DNA of 64,000 nucleotides, from contig CM043699.1 in the NCBI GenBank assembly GCA_023935145.1, forward strand, positions 58,792,638 to 58,856,637. The letters are read 5' to 3'. A program made the position numbers and the translations under genes. Shown piece by piece: positions 43,715 to 53,416 of the stretch. How positions within the stretch are numbered: the stretch's first letter is position 1; every line of letters starts with the position of its first letter. The notes below the pieces were generated by a model. That model saw only the letters and a list, made by a program, of their open reading frames with translations, made no database searches and was not told the DNA's origin. Source of the DNA: Bretschneidera sinensis (lineage: Eukaryota; Streptophyta; Magnoliopsida; Brassicales; Akaniaceae).

Positions 43715-44240
43715 TCATTATAGTGTTTTTACACTACAAATTCTAGTTGATAATGGTAGTACACATAACTTCAAACAAGAAAAAGCAGCAATGAGGTTAG
43801 GATTTCCTATTTCTCCACCAAGACTATTTAAAGTCTATATAGGTAATGGAGACTACTTAAGCCATGACAAGTTTTGCTCATCAGTTTTTCTAACCTTCTA
43901 ACACCATTAGTTTGTTATTGATCTCTTTTTCCTTCCCATTCAAGGGGCAAATGTAGTGCTTGGCATCCAATGGTTAGAACAGTTAGGCCCTATTCTAACA
44001 AATTACAGAGATCTCACTATGGAGTTTGAGTGGCAAGGCAACCAAGTACATCTCCCAGGGGAATCTCACCTGCATCCAAATCCACTTCTTACCAAATAAT
44101 GAAAAAAACTAGTTACCTATGATAGAATTTTCTTTTACTTCCATCTGAAAATTGAAGAAAAGCTTCCACAGACCAAAGAAGATACCATTCCCCATAGTAT
44201 CAATAACCTATTGCAATAATTTCAATATGTTTTTCAAACT
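43715..44240 (+). pseudogene. Chromovirus retropepsin fragment
   Basis: ILVDNGSTHNFKQEKAAMRL carries the active site with D-N-G in place of D-S-G. After a stop at 43901 a shifted frame gives FLPIQGANVVLGIQWLEQLG and TMEFEWQGNQVHLPGE, the usual second half. It is open with the upstream copia LTR fragment from 43626, an accidental fusion. Confidence 0.88.
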
Positions 44241-44242
44241 AC

Positions 44243-44247
44243 CACTT
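44243..44247. repeat. TSD CACTT of LTR-v (left)
   Basis: Pairs with CACTC at 47994-47998, with one base changed. Confidence 0.75.
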
Positions 44248-44914
44248 TGTAGGACCCGATCTTTCTTTTAATTTTTTTAATTATTATTTTATATTAATTT
44301 ACCTTCTTAGTACATTTAATTATCGTTGTTTGATTCGTTATATACTTAGTATTTGGATAATGAATTGTTTTGTAAGGGATAAAATTTCAGAATTTAAGAC
44401 TTCATGGTTGATTTAAAAGTTTAGGAGAAGAGAAAGAGTGGGGTGTTTTTGTGACTAAACTTTCAAGTGAGGACTAAAGGTTCTTTTATTTCTCTTGAGT
44501 GGGAGTATATAAGAGAGAGAGAGAGAGAGGCTTTCCTTCTTCATTTTTTTCTAGTCCTTTCTAGCAACCCCTCTCTTATATCCCTTCTCTATTGAGTTCT
44601 TGGTAAAATTTAGAAGCAAATCATCAAGTAAGGTTCCCTCCCCTCATCTTTTGGTTCTTATAAGTTATTTGGGTGAAATTTGAGTCTTAAATTCAAAGAT
44701 TTGAAGTTTTCTTGGAAAGATTTAAAGAAAATCAAGTTTTACATTGTTAAATGGATTTTAAGCTAGGTTTGATGATTTAAAGAGTTTAAATTGGAATTTT
44801 TGTTATGGGTAATGTTTAGATTTGACTTAGAACCCTAGGAATCTTTGATTTTGAAAGGATTTGAAGTTTAGAGAAAAATTGGATTTTCGTTGGATTTTGG
44901 GCTCGGACCTTAGG

Positions 44915-45090
44915 ACGATCGATTGCGACGGTCCCACAATTGATTGTGCAATGGATAGAGAGCTCTAGGTCCCAACACACTCGAATGTGAGATCGAACAA
45001 TTGATTGTGTAAGAGGTAGAGAGTTTATAACCTTAACATAGTCAATTATGCCAATAAGACAGTCGATTGTGCCAATAAGACAATTGACTA
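44915..45090. promoter_or_regulatory. Palindrome cluster in LTR-v
   Basis: Repeated variants around CACAATTGATTGTG, CAGTCGATTGTG, ACAATTGACT and CGATCGATTG, about every 30-50 bases. They look like decayed copies of a TCGA/AATT-centred palindrome. Confidence 0.7.
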
Positions 45091-45264
45091 TGCAACCATG
45101 TTTTTAGGATTTTACACTTTGAATTCATTTTTCTTTCAAATCCTAAGCCCTTAAAGGTGGCTTAATGAAATAAATTGATATTATTGGTTCTTTGATTTGA
45201 TTATATGATGTGTATTTGAAGATGTCTTGGTTGTTGACCTAAAACAATACATTCTTTAGGTACG

Positions 45265-46696
45265 TGATGAGAATGCAAAATGTCATATTTTTCTCCCTTA
45301 ACGTTTATTTTTTTATACTCATTTCGTGCCTAAATGTACTCATTATTCTTATATTTTTATTTAGGATGCAAATGGAGGCGTTAAGTGCAAAATGAAACTA
45401 ATTGGGCGATTTCGGTCAGTTTTGACATCGCTTGGTAATCTGGGAATAACTTTCTCATCTGAGCTCCAATTGAGATGATTCAGATGCTATAGAACGCTAA
45501 GAAAAAGCTCTACAACTTTCATGTTTTAAGTTTTAAGAGATACTAGCTGCATCAAGATCGAAACCGAGCTTGGAGTTGTTGCACCTGCACTGTTACAGTT
45601 CTGGAAAGTCTCTTAGCTTGCAATTCTAATACACTGATTTGACGTGGTTTATTTTCGAAAGTTTTTAGATCTGGTGCACGAAAATTCATGCTGAAAACAC
45701 CAGTTTCCTAGTTATATTAGGACTTCATTTTATTTTTAATATTTTCCTTAAATTAGTCTGATTTGTATATTGTTATTTTAGAATAATATCTAGAATATTT
45801 TAGGAGACCTTGTAGGGTTTCTACTACTGAAAATAACATGTATAAGAGGGAAGAAATCATCAAACTTGAGGGACACCTCTCTCTCCCTCTTCTCTAACTT
45901 ATCCTTCGATTTTTCATCATGGCCCTGCGTGGCTAAACTTTTATAATTGGTCGAAGAAAACAGAAGCCTCGGAATCAATAAAATTGTGAGATCTAATATG
46001 TTTTTATTGTTCAATTTATGCTTTGAGTATCAGATGTTATTCTATCCCTATTTTCATGATTGTCTCGTTTAATTACTAGGAGCCCTACTAGTTTATTATT
46101 CATTGCAATCTACTGCTAGGTTAGATATCAAATCCATAACTGTTTGATCCCTCTAATTTGTGAAGCAACTAAGATTTAATGATTTGCTGTGTCAGAAATT
46201 GTAAGATCTTAGGAAGAACACTCGACTAAATTAAATGCAACCACTTATGTTTGTGTTGTTTAGCTTCATCGATCTCTCTAATTCTTAAAGCTGCTACTAG
46301 ATTAAACCTTTAGCGCTTGTCTTGGGTTGTTTAGTAGTTAGGGTTAATTAGATCGCTTGTTTTCTAATTAATTGCGACTAAGGAGAGATAGGAAATTAGT
46401 TCTAACGGTAAATATTAATTGATATATACTTGCATCGATGATCAGTTGTAAAATTCTGATGGTGGATGTTGACTTAGACCAAGGTTTGTTCTTTTGATTG
46501 ATTTCGATACTTCAATTTGAATTGTTCATTAGTTGTTTTTCTTAAAATTGTTTTCATTATACTCAAACCCCTCATCCTTATTCACGTAGCATAAAACTAG
46601 GCTAGATATTCTTCGTGGGAACGATCCTTACTCACACTACTACATGTATTTTTAGGAGTATAGGTTTTATTTTTGGTTGCCTACGACAGCACACCA
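45265..46696 (+). mobile_element. Nested solo LTR of a Tat/Athila-like family
   Basis: Starts TGATGAGAATGCAAAATG and ends GACAGCACACCA; flanks GTACG (45260-45264) and GTACA (46697-46701) form a TSD with one change. It contains the ATCTGAGCTCCAATTGAGAT and CTCTACAACTTTCATG blocks common in such LTRs, and GGGAACGATCCTTACTCACA near the end. No TE coding inside. It is inserted in LTR-v. Confidence 0.8.
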
Positions 46697-46779
46697 GTAC
46701 ACATGAAGAGTGTTCGAAGGGCAAGAAAGTGGTTCGAGAATAGAACCTATTTTTTCAAGGTGAATATCACCTTATGTAA

Positions 46780-46922
46780 ATGCTGGGACTCCACCCAGTA
46801 AGGTGTAGGGAGGGGATCTTAGTTGTTTAAATGATAGGACTCCACCAGATAAGGGGTGGGGAGGGGATCCTAGTTGTTGTGAAGTATGGACCTCGCTCGT
46901 TAACGGGTAGGGAGGAGATCTA
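46780..46922 (+). repeat. Tandem repeat of about 70 bp x 2-3 in LTR-v
   Basis: GGACTCCACC..(A/G)TAAGG.GT.GGGAGGGGATC followed by TAGTTGTT repeats at about 46788, 46838 and, decayed, 46888. Equivalent C-rich repeats lie in LTR-vii at 57449-57570 (minus). Confidence 0.8.
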
Positions 46923-47067
46923 AATTATTTGTGATTGGAGATGTCCCTTTATTTATGATTAGCCCAAATAGAGACAAATGAAGACGAATTGACTATGATT
47001 TGAAGATGAAACGAATTAAATAAAGATTTGAACGTGCATCACATTGCATTGCATTACATTTACATAA

Positions 47068-47212
47068 TGGATGATTTTGATTGGCCCATAAGAGGCACAA
47101 GTGGTGTTTGGCCCATGAGAGGCACAAGAGATGTTTAGCCTATAAGAGGAAAAATGGATGACTTTTATTGGCCCATGAGAGGTACAAGTGATGTTTGGCC
47201 TATAAGAGGTAG
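47068..47212 (+). repeat. GGCCCATAAGAGGCA minisatellite in LTR-v
   Basis: Five units of TTTGGCCCAT(A/G)AGAGGCACAAG-type sequence, homologous to the LTR-iii array at 27760. Confidence 0.85.
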
Positions 47213-47999
47213 ATACGTATAAGTTTGGTTGCTTGTGAAAAGGAAAATTAGGGATACTAATTTTTTTTCATTTAAATAATTATGATATTGATGTGTACGA
47301 TACACTAAAATTATTATTATAGGTGATTAACTTGATATATGTGTAAATAATTATAATGGTAGTTATCTTCTGTTAATAAAGGTTAAGAGAGTATTCGAAA
47401 ATGAGTATATTCATACTCAAAATCACAAATTTCAATCTAATAAAAAGTGATCTATAAATTGAAAATTTTAAAGGACTCAAGTTATAGTATATCTTTATTT
47501 ATAAAGTCACTTATGTTAAGTTTTGAAATTTAGAGGGTTTTCCCTCAAAATGACTACTTTAAGTTAGATGTTTACTCACTGAGATCTGTAGCTCATTTAT
47601 TTCTCTTTACTAATTTTTCAGGAAAAGTATCAGAAGTTTGGAAACCAAGATTTGATGAAGTCTTTAAAGTCCTCGTCCACGGCATCCTCATTCTTTTAAG
47701 TCTTTTCAGTTACTAGATAATTATTTTTTTCTTGGTTTACAAAAAAATTGTATAAGTAAAGTGTAGTGAAGAAAACGCATTTTATAGCCTCTGGTAAGTT
47801 ATTAAGAAGTTGATTACCTTGTATTGTAAAAATATTGTTTGGATGTGTAAACGTGATTGTGAAATTTGTTATGTCTAAATGAATAATATATTTTTGATAA
47901 GGTTTTGAATGGTTGCATCTTGAGTCAAGGTGCTCAGTGCTAAAAGATTAAGGAGTTGTTCCGAGTATGGCCCATTTAGAATGGGCCGTTACACACTCA

Positions 48000-48835
48000 G
48001 TTGCCCCCTTCTAGACCATAAACCATAAAATCCACCTTATACCTAACAATAAACCTGTAATGTTAAGCCCTATAGGTATTCCCAATTTCAGAAAGGAAAA
48101 ATAGAGAAACTGATGTATGAGATGATACGCAATATGATCATTAGAGATAGCCAGAGTCCTTCTCATCTCTAATCCATCTAGTCAAGAAAAAAGATGGTTC
48201 TTGGAGGTTTTGCATTGACTACTGGAAATGCTGTCCCTATTAAAGACAGATTTCCCATTCCTACAATTGATGAACTATTTGATGAGTTGAATGGAGTAAA
48301 AGTGTTTTCAAAGCTTAACTTGAAGGCTGGATGCCATCAAATCAAAGTCCAGGAAGAGGCCATTCCGAAGACTGCATTCAGAACATATAAAGGGCATAAT
48401 GAATTCTTGGTTATGCCAGTTGGCCTTACCAATGCCCCTTCAACCTTTCAAACCGCAATGAACATGATCTTCAAGTCTTTCTTGAGGCACTTTGTTACAG
48501 TATTTTTTTGTGACACTCATTTACAGTGCCTCCTTAGAAGATCACCAACTGCACTTGCAACAAGTCCCGGAGTGTTTGGCAAACAATTAACTATTTGTAA
48601 ATAAGAACAAATATGAATTCTGCAAAGAGACCATTGAATATATGGGCCATTTGGTCTCTTTTCAAGGTGTCCAACCTGACAAAAAGAAAATTCAACCCAT
48701 GCTTGACTGGCCAGTTCCAGCAACTATTAAGCAGTTGATAGGCTTTTTAGGCCTCACTAGTTACTATAGAAAATTTGTTCAACACTATGCCACCAAAGTT
48801 GCTCCCCTCTTGAAGAAAGCTGCATTCCAATAGAA
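48000..48835 (+). pseudogene. Chromovirus reverse transcriptase (broken)
   Basis: [12 protein letters not shown] (about 48178), then after a frame change [54 protein letters not shown] and [20 protein letters not shown]. At the catalytic site the sequence reads [11 protein letters not shown], so the F-x-D-D motif is destroyed by a small indel in a T run. QPDKKKIQPMLDWPVPATIK and GFLGLTSYYRKFV follow at 48670-48780. Confidence 0.92.
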
Positions 48836-49380
48836 TGATGAGGCTCTACACTCTTTTGCCACTCTCAAGACTACTGTGACTCAAGTTCTTATCATAGCTT
48901 TATGTGATTCTAATAAGACATTTGAAGTGCAAATAGATGATTCCAATGTAGGGATTGGAGTTGTGTTAACTCAAGCTGGGCACCCATTAGCCTTCTTCAG
49001 CAAGAAGTTAGGGTACAAATGAGTTTAGCCTCTACCTATGTTAAAGAGTTACATGCAATAACTCAAGCAGTAATGAAATGGAGGCAGTACCTGCTAGGAA
49101 GGAAATTCATTATCAAAACAAATAATAGAAGCTTGAAGAATCTCATGAATAAGGTGATTCAAACACCTAAACAACACCATTACTTAATCAAACTGCTTGG
49201 TTTTGACTATACAATTTTCTATAGGCTTGGTCAAGACAATTGTGTACCTAATGCACTCTCTAGAATTCCAGAAATCAACACATCTCCTTCTCAAGACATA
49301 GCTAATGATCATGAAAGTTGTTTGCTGGCTATTTCTAGTTTCTCATTTGATCTACTTGCTCAATTAAAAAAAGGAGAATG
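48836..49380 (+). pseudogene. Chromovirus RNase H (broken)
   Basis: FEVQIDDSNVGIGVVLTQAG and PLAFFSKKLG (about 48918-49015), then a stop. 49019-49380 has YVKELHAITQAVMKWRQYLL, FIIKTNNRSLKNLMN and DYTIFYRLGQDNCVPNALSR. Motifs and order are standard for Ty3/gypsy RNase H. Confidence 0.92.
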
Positions 49381-50780
49381 AAACCGACCTTCCTTACACA
49401 CAACAATCCATGATGATTCTACACTATATCTGGATTACACAATGAAGGAAGGATTACTTTACCACAAAATTAAACTAAGACTTAGGTCAACCTTAGAGTT
49501 AAGACATCTTCTTATCAATGAATTTCACTCTATACATATTGGTGGGCATTCTGGTATCCTTAGAACACTATTAAGATTGCCAGTTAATTTTTCCTGATCT
49601 TCTTGAAGAAGGATGTCCAAGACTTTGTAAAGAGATGCATTGTATGCTAATCTACTAAGTATCCTACAACTAAAGTTGCAGGTTTACTCCAACCATTGCT
49701 TGTTCTAGATCAGATTTGGGAGGAGGTTTCCATGGATTTCATCACTGGCCTTCCATTGTCAAAAGGGTGCACTGTGATACAAGTAGTCATTGATAGAATT
49801 TCAAAGGCTGCACACTTTGCAGCCCTACCTATATCACATATTTCTAGCATAGTAGCTCAATTGTTCCATATTTTCATCAAACACCATGGCTTCCCTAAAT
49901 TAATAGTTTCTGATAAGGATTCCATTTTTTTAGCAACTTCTAGAAGCATTTGTTCCTTCTAAGTGGAACTACTCTCAACATAAGTTCCTTCTACCATCAA
50001 GAAACTGATGGTTAAACAAAACTTTTAAATAGATGCTTGGAATAATATCTCAGACCGTTTGTTCATGACCAACCCAAGTTATAGCATACTTCTTACCTGG
50101 GCCAGAGTTGTGGTACAACACCACTCATTACTCAATTGCATGAATGACACCATTTCAAGCTGTTTATGGAAGACTCCCACCTACTTTCCTAAATTACATT
50201 AAACAGACAACTAACATTGAAGTAGTGGAATAATGACTATCTACCAGAACTCAACTAGTACACCAACTCAAGAGCAAATTACTAAAAGCTCAAACCAGGA
50301 TGAAGGCTCAAACAGACAAGCATAGAAGGGAATGGTATTTTGAAGAAGGTGATTAGGTCCTGGTCAAGCTCCAACCTTACAGGAAAATCTCCATAGCTCA
50401 CAGAGCTAACAAAAAACTGAGCAAGCGATATTTTGGGCCCTTCCAGGTTATCTAGAAGATTGGTAAAGTAGCCTATAAATTGCAACTTCCAGAGGATAGT
50501 AAGATTCATCTTGTCTTCCATATTTCCAAATTAAAACCTTACACAAGACCCTCTATAGTTCTAAGGCTTAGTCCATTACCAACAAGAAGCATCAACAATC
50601 AACCCCTCATTTTGCCTTAGGCTATCTTGGTAAAGAGACAAATTATCTTCAAATGACAACTCATTCCACAAATGCTAGTTCAATGGAAAGGGTTATTATC
50701 TAAGGAGACCTCATAAGAGAAATTTTCTAACTTTTTAAATGCCTACCCTTCTTTGCACCTTGAGGACAAGGTTAATTTCT
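49381..50780 (+). pseudogene. Chromovirus integrase with chromodomain-like tail (broken)
   Basis: The zinc-binding part is decayed at 49500-49660 (IHIGGHSG, CIVC-like). The core is open at 49696-49962: WEEVSMDFITGLPLSKG, RISKAAHFAALPI and HGFPKLIVSDKDSIFLA, with two catalytic Asp. A frame change follows. GDLVLVKLQPYR-like, KLSKRYFGPFQV-like and [24 protein letters not shown] blocks (50340-50540) are interrupted by stops. The end resembles a chromodomain (LVQWKGLLSKE, YPSLHLEDKVNF). Chromodomains direct such elements to heterochromatin. Confidence 0.9.
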
Positions 50781-50793
50781 AAGGGGATGGGAA
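50781..50793 (+). promoter_or_regulatory. Polypurine tract of the chromovirus
   Basis: AAGGGGATGGGAA directly precedes the TGATACAGG start of the 3' LTR. Confidence 0.8.
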
Positions 50794-51265
50794 TGATACA
50801 GGTTAGAAAATAGAGTCTGTACAGTTGCAACATGCTAAGGAAAATAGTACGGTAGAAGATAAAAACTTGGGAGAGGGTAAGGTGACAACAAAGGATGAAG
50901 CAATGGGCACTGACCTAGTTCCAAGGTTAAGAATAAGTTCTCATATCAGAAACACTTCACTAAGCTTATACTAAACCTCACATGATTCTAGCATAAAAGG
51001 AAGTAGTTATATTAGTTACAAATCTGCTATAAGTTAGTTAGAGGTTGTAAAAGCTATTAACAATTTGTAACTAAGTAACTAACTGTTTAGCAGTAACCAT
51101 ATAGCTATAAGTACCTTATAATAGCTTTTTGGGGGGGCATTAAATAAGATTTCGGTGAGGTATTTTCATCAAGAAAACCTTAGGAGCTTTCACTTTCTTG
51201 AAACAGAGAACCTTATTCCTTTTCTTCTTCATCTCTCTCTCTTACTTCCTATCTCCATTCTATCA
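50794..51265 (+). repeat. 3' LTR of the chromovirus (472 bp)
   Basis: Starts TGATACAGG and ends CATTCTATCA, with matching TGATA/TATCA termini. It follows the PPT directly. The 5' LTR is not in the window, and the next base belongs to a truncated LTR-vi. Confidence 0.75.
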
Positions 51266-51879
51266 GGTGAGCTTTAAAAGGCTCAGTGACTCTCACATTA
51301 CTCAAAGTAATCGATTTTTTTAGTGTTCACTTTATCGACCTTATTATATAATCAATTTACAAAATTTTATGCATTTCTAGATAACTAAACTTATTTGATT
51401 CTAAACTTTACTTATTCAATTTTTTTATCTTATCGAGAAATATAACTACACATGACATAATATGCTATATAATTTTTCACATAACATTATCATTCACAAT
51501 CCACTCTCATAATTTCTACATTACAACCAATTTTTAATATGCACAACACCATTACATCACTCCAATCAACATCACATGGAATGCAATATAATGCATCATC
51601 AAATCACAACAATCAATACATATGAAATGCAATGTAATGCATGATCACATCTCAACTCATTTTAAATTCAACTCTCAAACTCAAATGTCTTACAATGCAT
51701 TCAACTCATCTCATCTCCTTCATTTCATCTCATTTTAAATTATCTCAACTCATATTTAATACTAAAATGGGGACGTCTCCCTATATACCAGCATGTCAAT
51801 AATCCCATCTCATTTCAATCTCATCTCATCTCGTGTCATCTCAACATCTCTCATATTCAAAATCCTACTCATCTCATCT

Positions 51880-52010
51880 CATCTTCTATCGATCCGAGGA
51901 TCCTACTCATTCCATCTCACATTCTCTCGGATCGGAAGATCCTACTCACATCATCTTGGATCCGAGGATCTTACTCATCTCATCTCATATTCTCTCGGAT
52001 TTGAAGATTT
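51880..52010 (-). repeat. Tandem repeat of about 35-60 bp in LTR-vi
   Basis: Four units of TC(G/T)GAT(C/T).GA.GAT(C/T).TACTCA with CATCTCAT linkers. Confidence 0.75.
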
Positions 52011-52011
52011 T

Positions 52012-52013
<2 letters not shown>

Positions 52014-52046
<33 letters not shown>
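52014..52046. repeat. (CA)n microsatellite
   Basis: About 15 CA units; a second (CA)n lies at 52117-52134. Confidence 0.9.
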
Positions 52047-52047
<1 letters not shown>

Positions 52048-52689
52048 TCATCACAAGCATAATTTAATTAACAACCTCATTTCAATCAAACATATACAAC
52101 TTTAATATATTAAAGTGCGCACACACACACACACATATATGATCACACATATATATCAACAATCATCTTACACCACATGAATATATATTCATATCTATAT
52201 CCTCTACATTTATATTTATCTTTTTCTCAAACCTTAGGATTTTCTAGTTTCTTCCGAGTTAGTAGGAGTAAATTGAACTCACCTTGCTACATGATCCTTA
52301 AACCGACTTCAAATTACTTCTTCATCATCCACGTAGTCCTCACTAGAATCTAATATAAACAATACTTAACTCCATAATTCATCCTCAATTATGAGTGTAC
52401 ATTATACAACTCTAATTGTGTCCATGTACTTTAAATAATGTGCGTGCATTTTGTACGCAACCAATTTTGTAAAATTTTCAAGGGGACTAAGCTTGTTCTT
52501 CTTAATTCCTTCCCATTTGAAATTCTTGGATCTTAATAAGGATTTCACATTGATAATAATACCCATTTAGAGGTAGTTAACTCATATTTTTTTTATGTAT
52601 ATAAATTTTTCGTTAACTTTGAAAGGTTTCTAGGATTCAAATGACCAAAGGAATAAAAAATATAAGAGGTATTTAACATGGTTTAGTTT

Positions 52690-52815
52690 ACTACAACATT
52701 ATTTAGTTGACTACACCAGCATGCAGAAGCCTTGTGTAGTCGACTACACAAGGATGTGGTTGACTAAATAGGTGAAATTTACACCAAATACCTTATAGAG
52801 ACAACTTGTAGTCGA
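52690..52815. promoter_or_regulatory. GTCGAC palindrome cluster in LTR-vi with a perfect 24-base palindrome
   Basis: Bases 52730-52753 are exactly self-complementary, centred on TAGTCGACTA. Related TAGTTGACTAC (52704), GTTGACTA (52758) and TAGTCGACAA (52808) flank it. Confidence 0.85.
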
Positions 52816-53411
52816 CAATAGCTTCAATTTTCTGCAAAATCCTTATGTAAGCTCACCCATTTTCTTCAAAAGTTCTTTTATTTCCACAAAATTTTCTCAA
52901 ATCCTCAAAGATCCAAGTTTTTCCATAGGTTTAGATCAACAAATCCAACATTACTCGCAATAAAATTTGAACTTTTAACTTCTAAATCATGAAATTTGGT
53001 TTGAAACTCATCATTCTTCAAAACAACCTAAATAATTTTTTTTGAATAAATTTCAAATCCTTCAATCTAAATTCAAATCCTTAGTTTTTAAGCCTATTTG
53101 AAGATTATATAGAAAGGAAATTAGATCATACCTTGATTTGGAGCATTTTTCCCTCAAACTTTTCTCACTTCTTTCTCCGTCTTTTTCTCTTCCTCATTTT
53201 CCTTTTCCTCTTCCCTTCTCCTTCTCCTCTTTTTCTTTCTCCTGTCATCTTCTTATTCTCTCTTCGATGTTGTTAACTTTTTTTCTTTCTCTTCTTCTCT
53301 CTTTTTCTCCTTCTTCTTGATTTCTTTATAGACTTCTCTAAGAAAATGTTGTCGTCTCCTTTTTATCTCCCCTTGCAAATCCCATTTACTATTTTTCCCC
53401 TGTTCAAATCT

Positions 53412-53416
53412 CTTCT
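53412..53416. repeat. TSD CTTCT of LTR-iv (left)
   Basis: Exact copy at 55966-55970. Confidence 0.93.

Larger units (their letters stand above)
44248..47993 (+). mobile_element. Solo LTR-v of the gypsy superfamily, with a nested solo LTR
   Basis: Starts TGTAGGACCCGATC and ends AATGGGCCGTTACA, flanked by CACTT/CACTC. TATA GAGTATATAAGAG at about 44505; AATT/TCGA palindromes at 44915-45090; minisatellites at 46780-46922 and 47068-47212; hairpin GAGATCTGTAGCTC at 47581-47594; CCACGGCATCCTC at about 47678. Without the inner insertion its own length is about 2.3 kb. No PBS or internal domain, so it is solo. Confidence 0.9.
43715..51265 (+). mobile_element. 5'-truncated chromovirus with nested LTR insertions
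   Basis: Protease (43715-44240), then a gap filled by LTR-v (44248-47993), then RT, RNase H, integrase, a PPT and a 472-bp 3' LTR. The gag, 5' LTR and PBS are absent, replaced by a copia LTR fragment. RNase H precedes integrase, and the C-terminus has chromodomain-like sequence ending LEDKVNF, so it is a chromovirus related to that at 1-4146 but in opposite orientation. Every domain carries stops or frameshifts. Confidence 0.9.
51266..53416 (-). repeat. LTR-vi of the gypsy superfamily, main part, 3' end lost
   Basis: Minus orientation. It begins (plus coordinates) at GGTGAGCTTTAAAAGGCTC, only 3 bases before the conserved hairpin, so the last 350-380 bp of the LTR are missing. Other marks: GGGGACGTCTCC (51769-51780), GGATC..GAGGATC repeats (51880-52010), CA microsatellites, palindromes (52690-52815), and TATA on the minus strand near 53324. 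It is interrupted at 53416 by LTR-iv and resumes at 55966. Confidence 0.8.

Noticed and set aside
53138..53320. Hydrophobic Phe/Ser/Leu-rich frame that looks like a membrane protein
   Set aside because: Encoded by a CT-rich low-complexity run near the TATA of LTR-vi. Similar artefacts are at 26130-26312 and 61083-61397.
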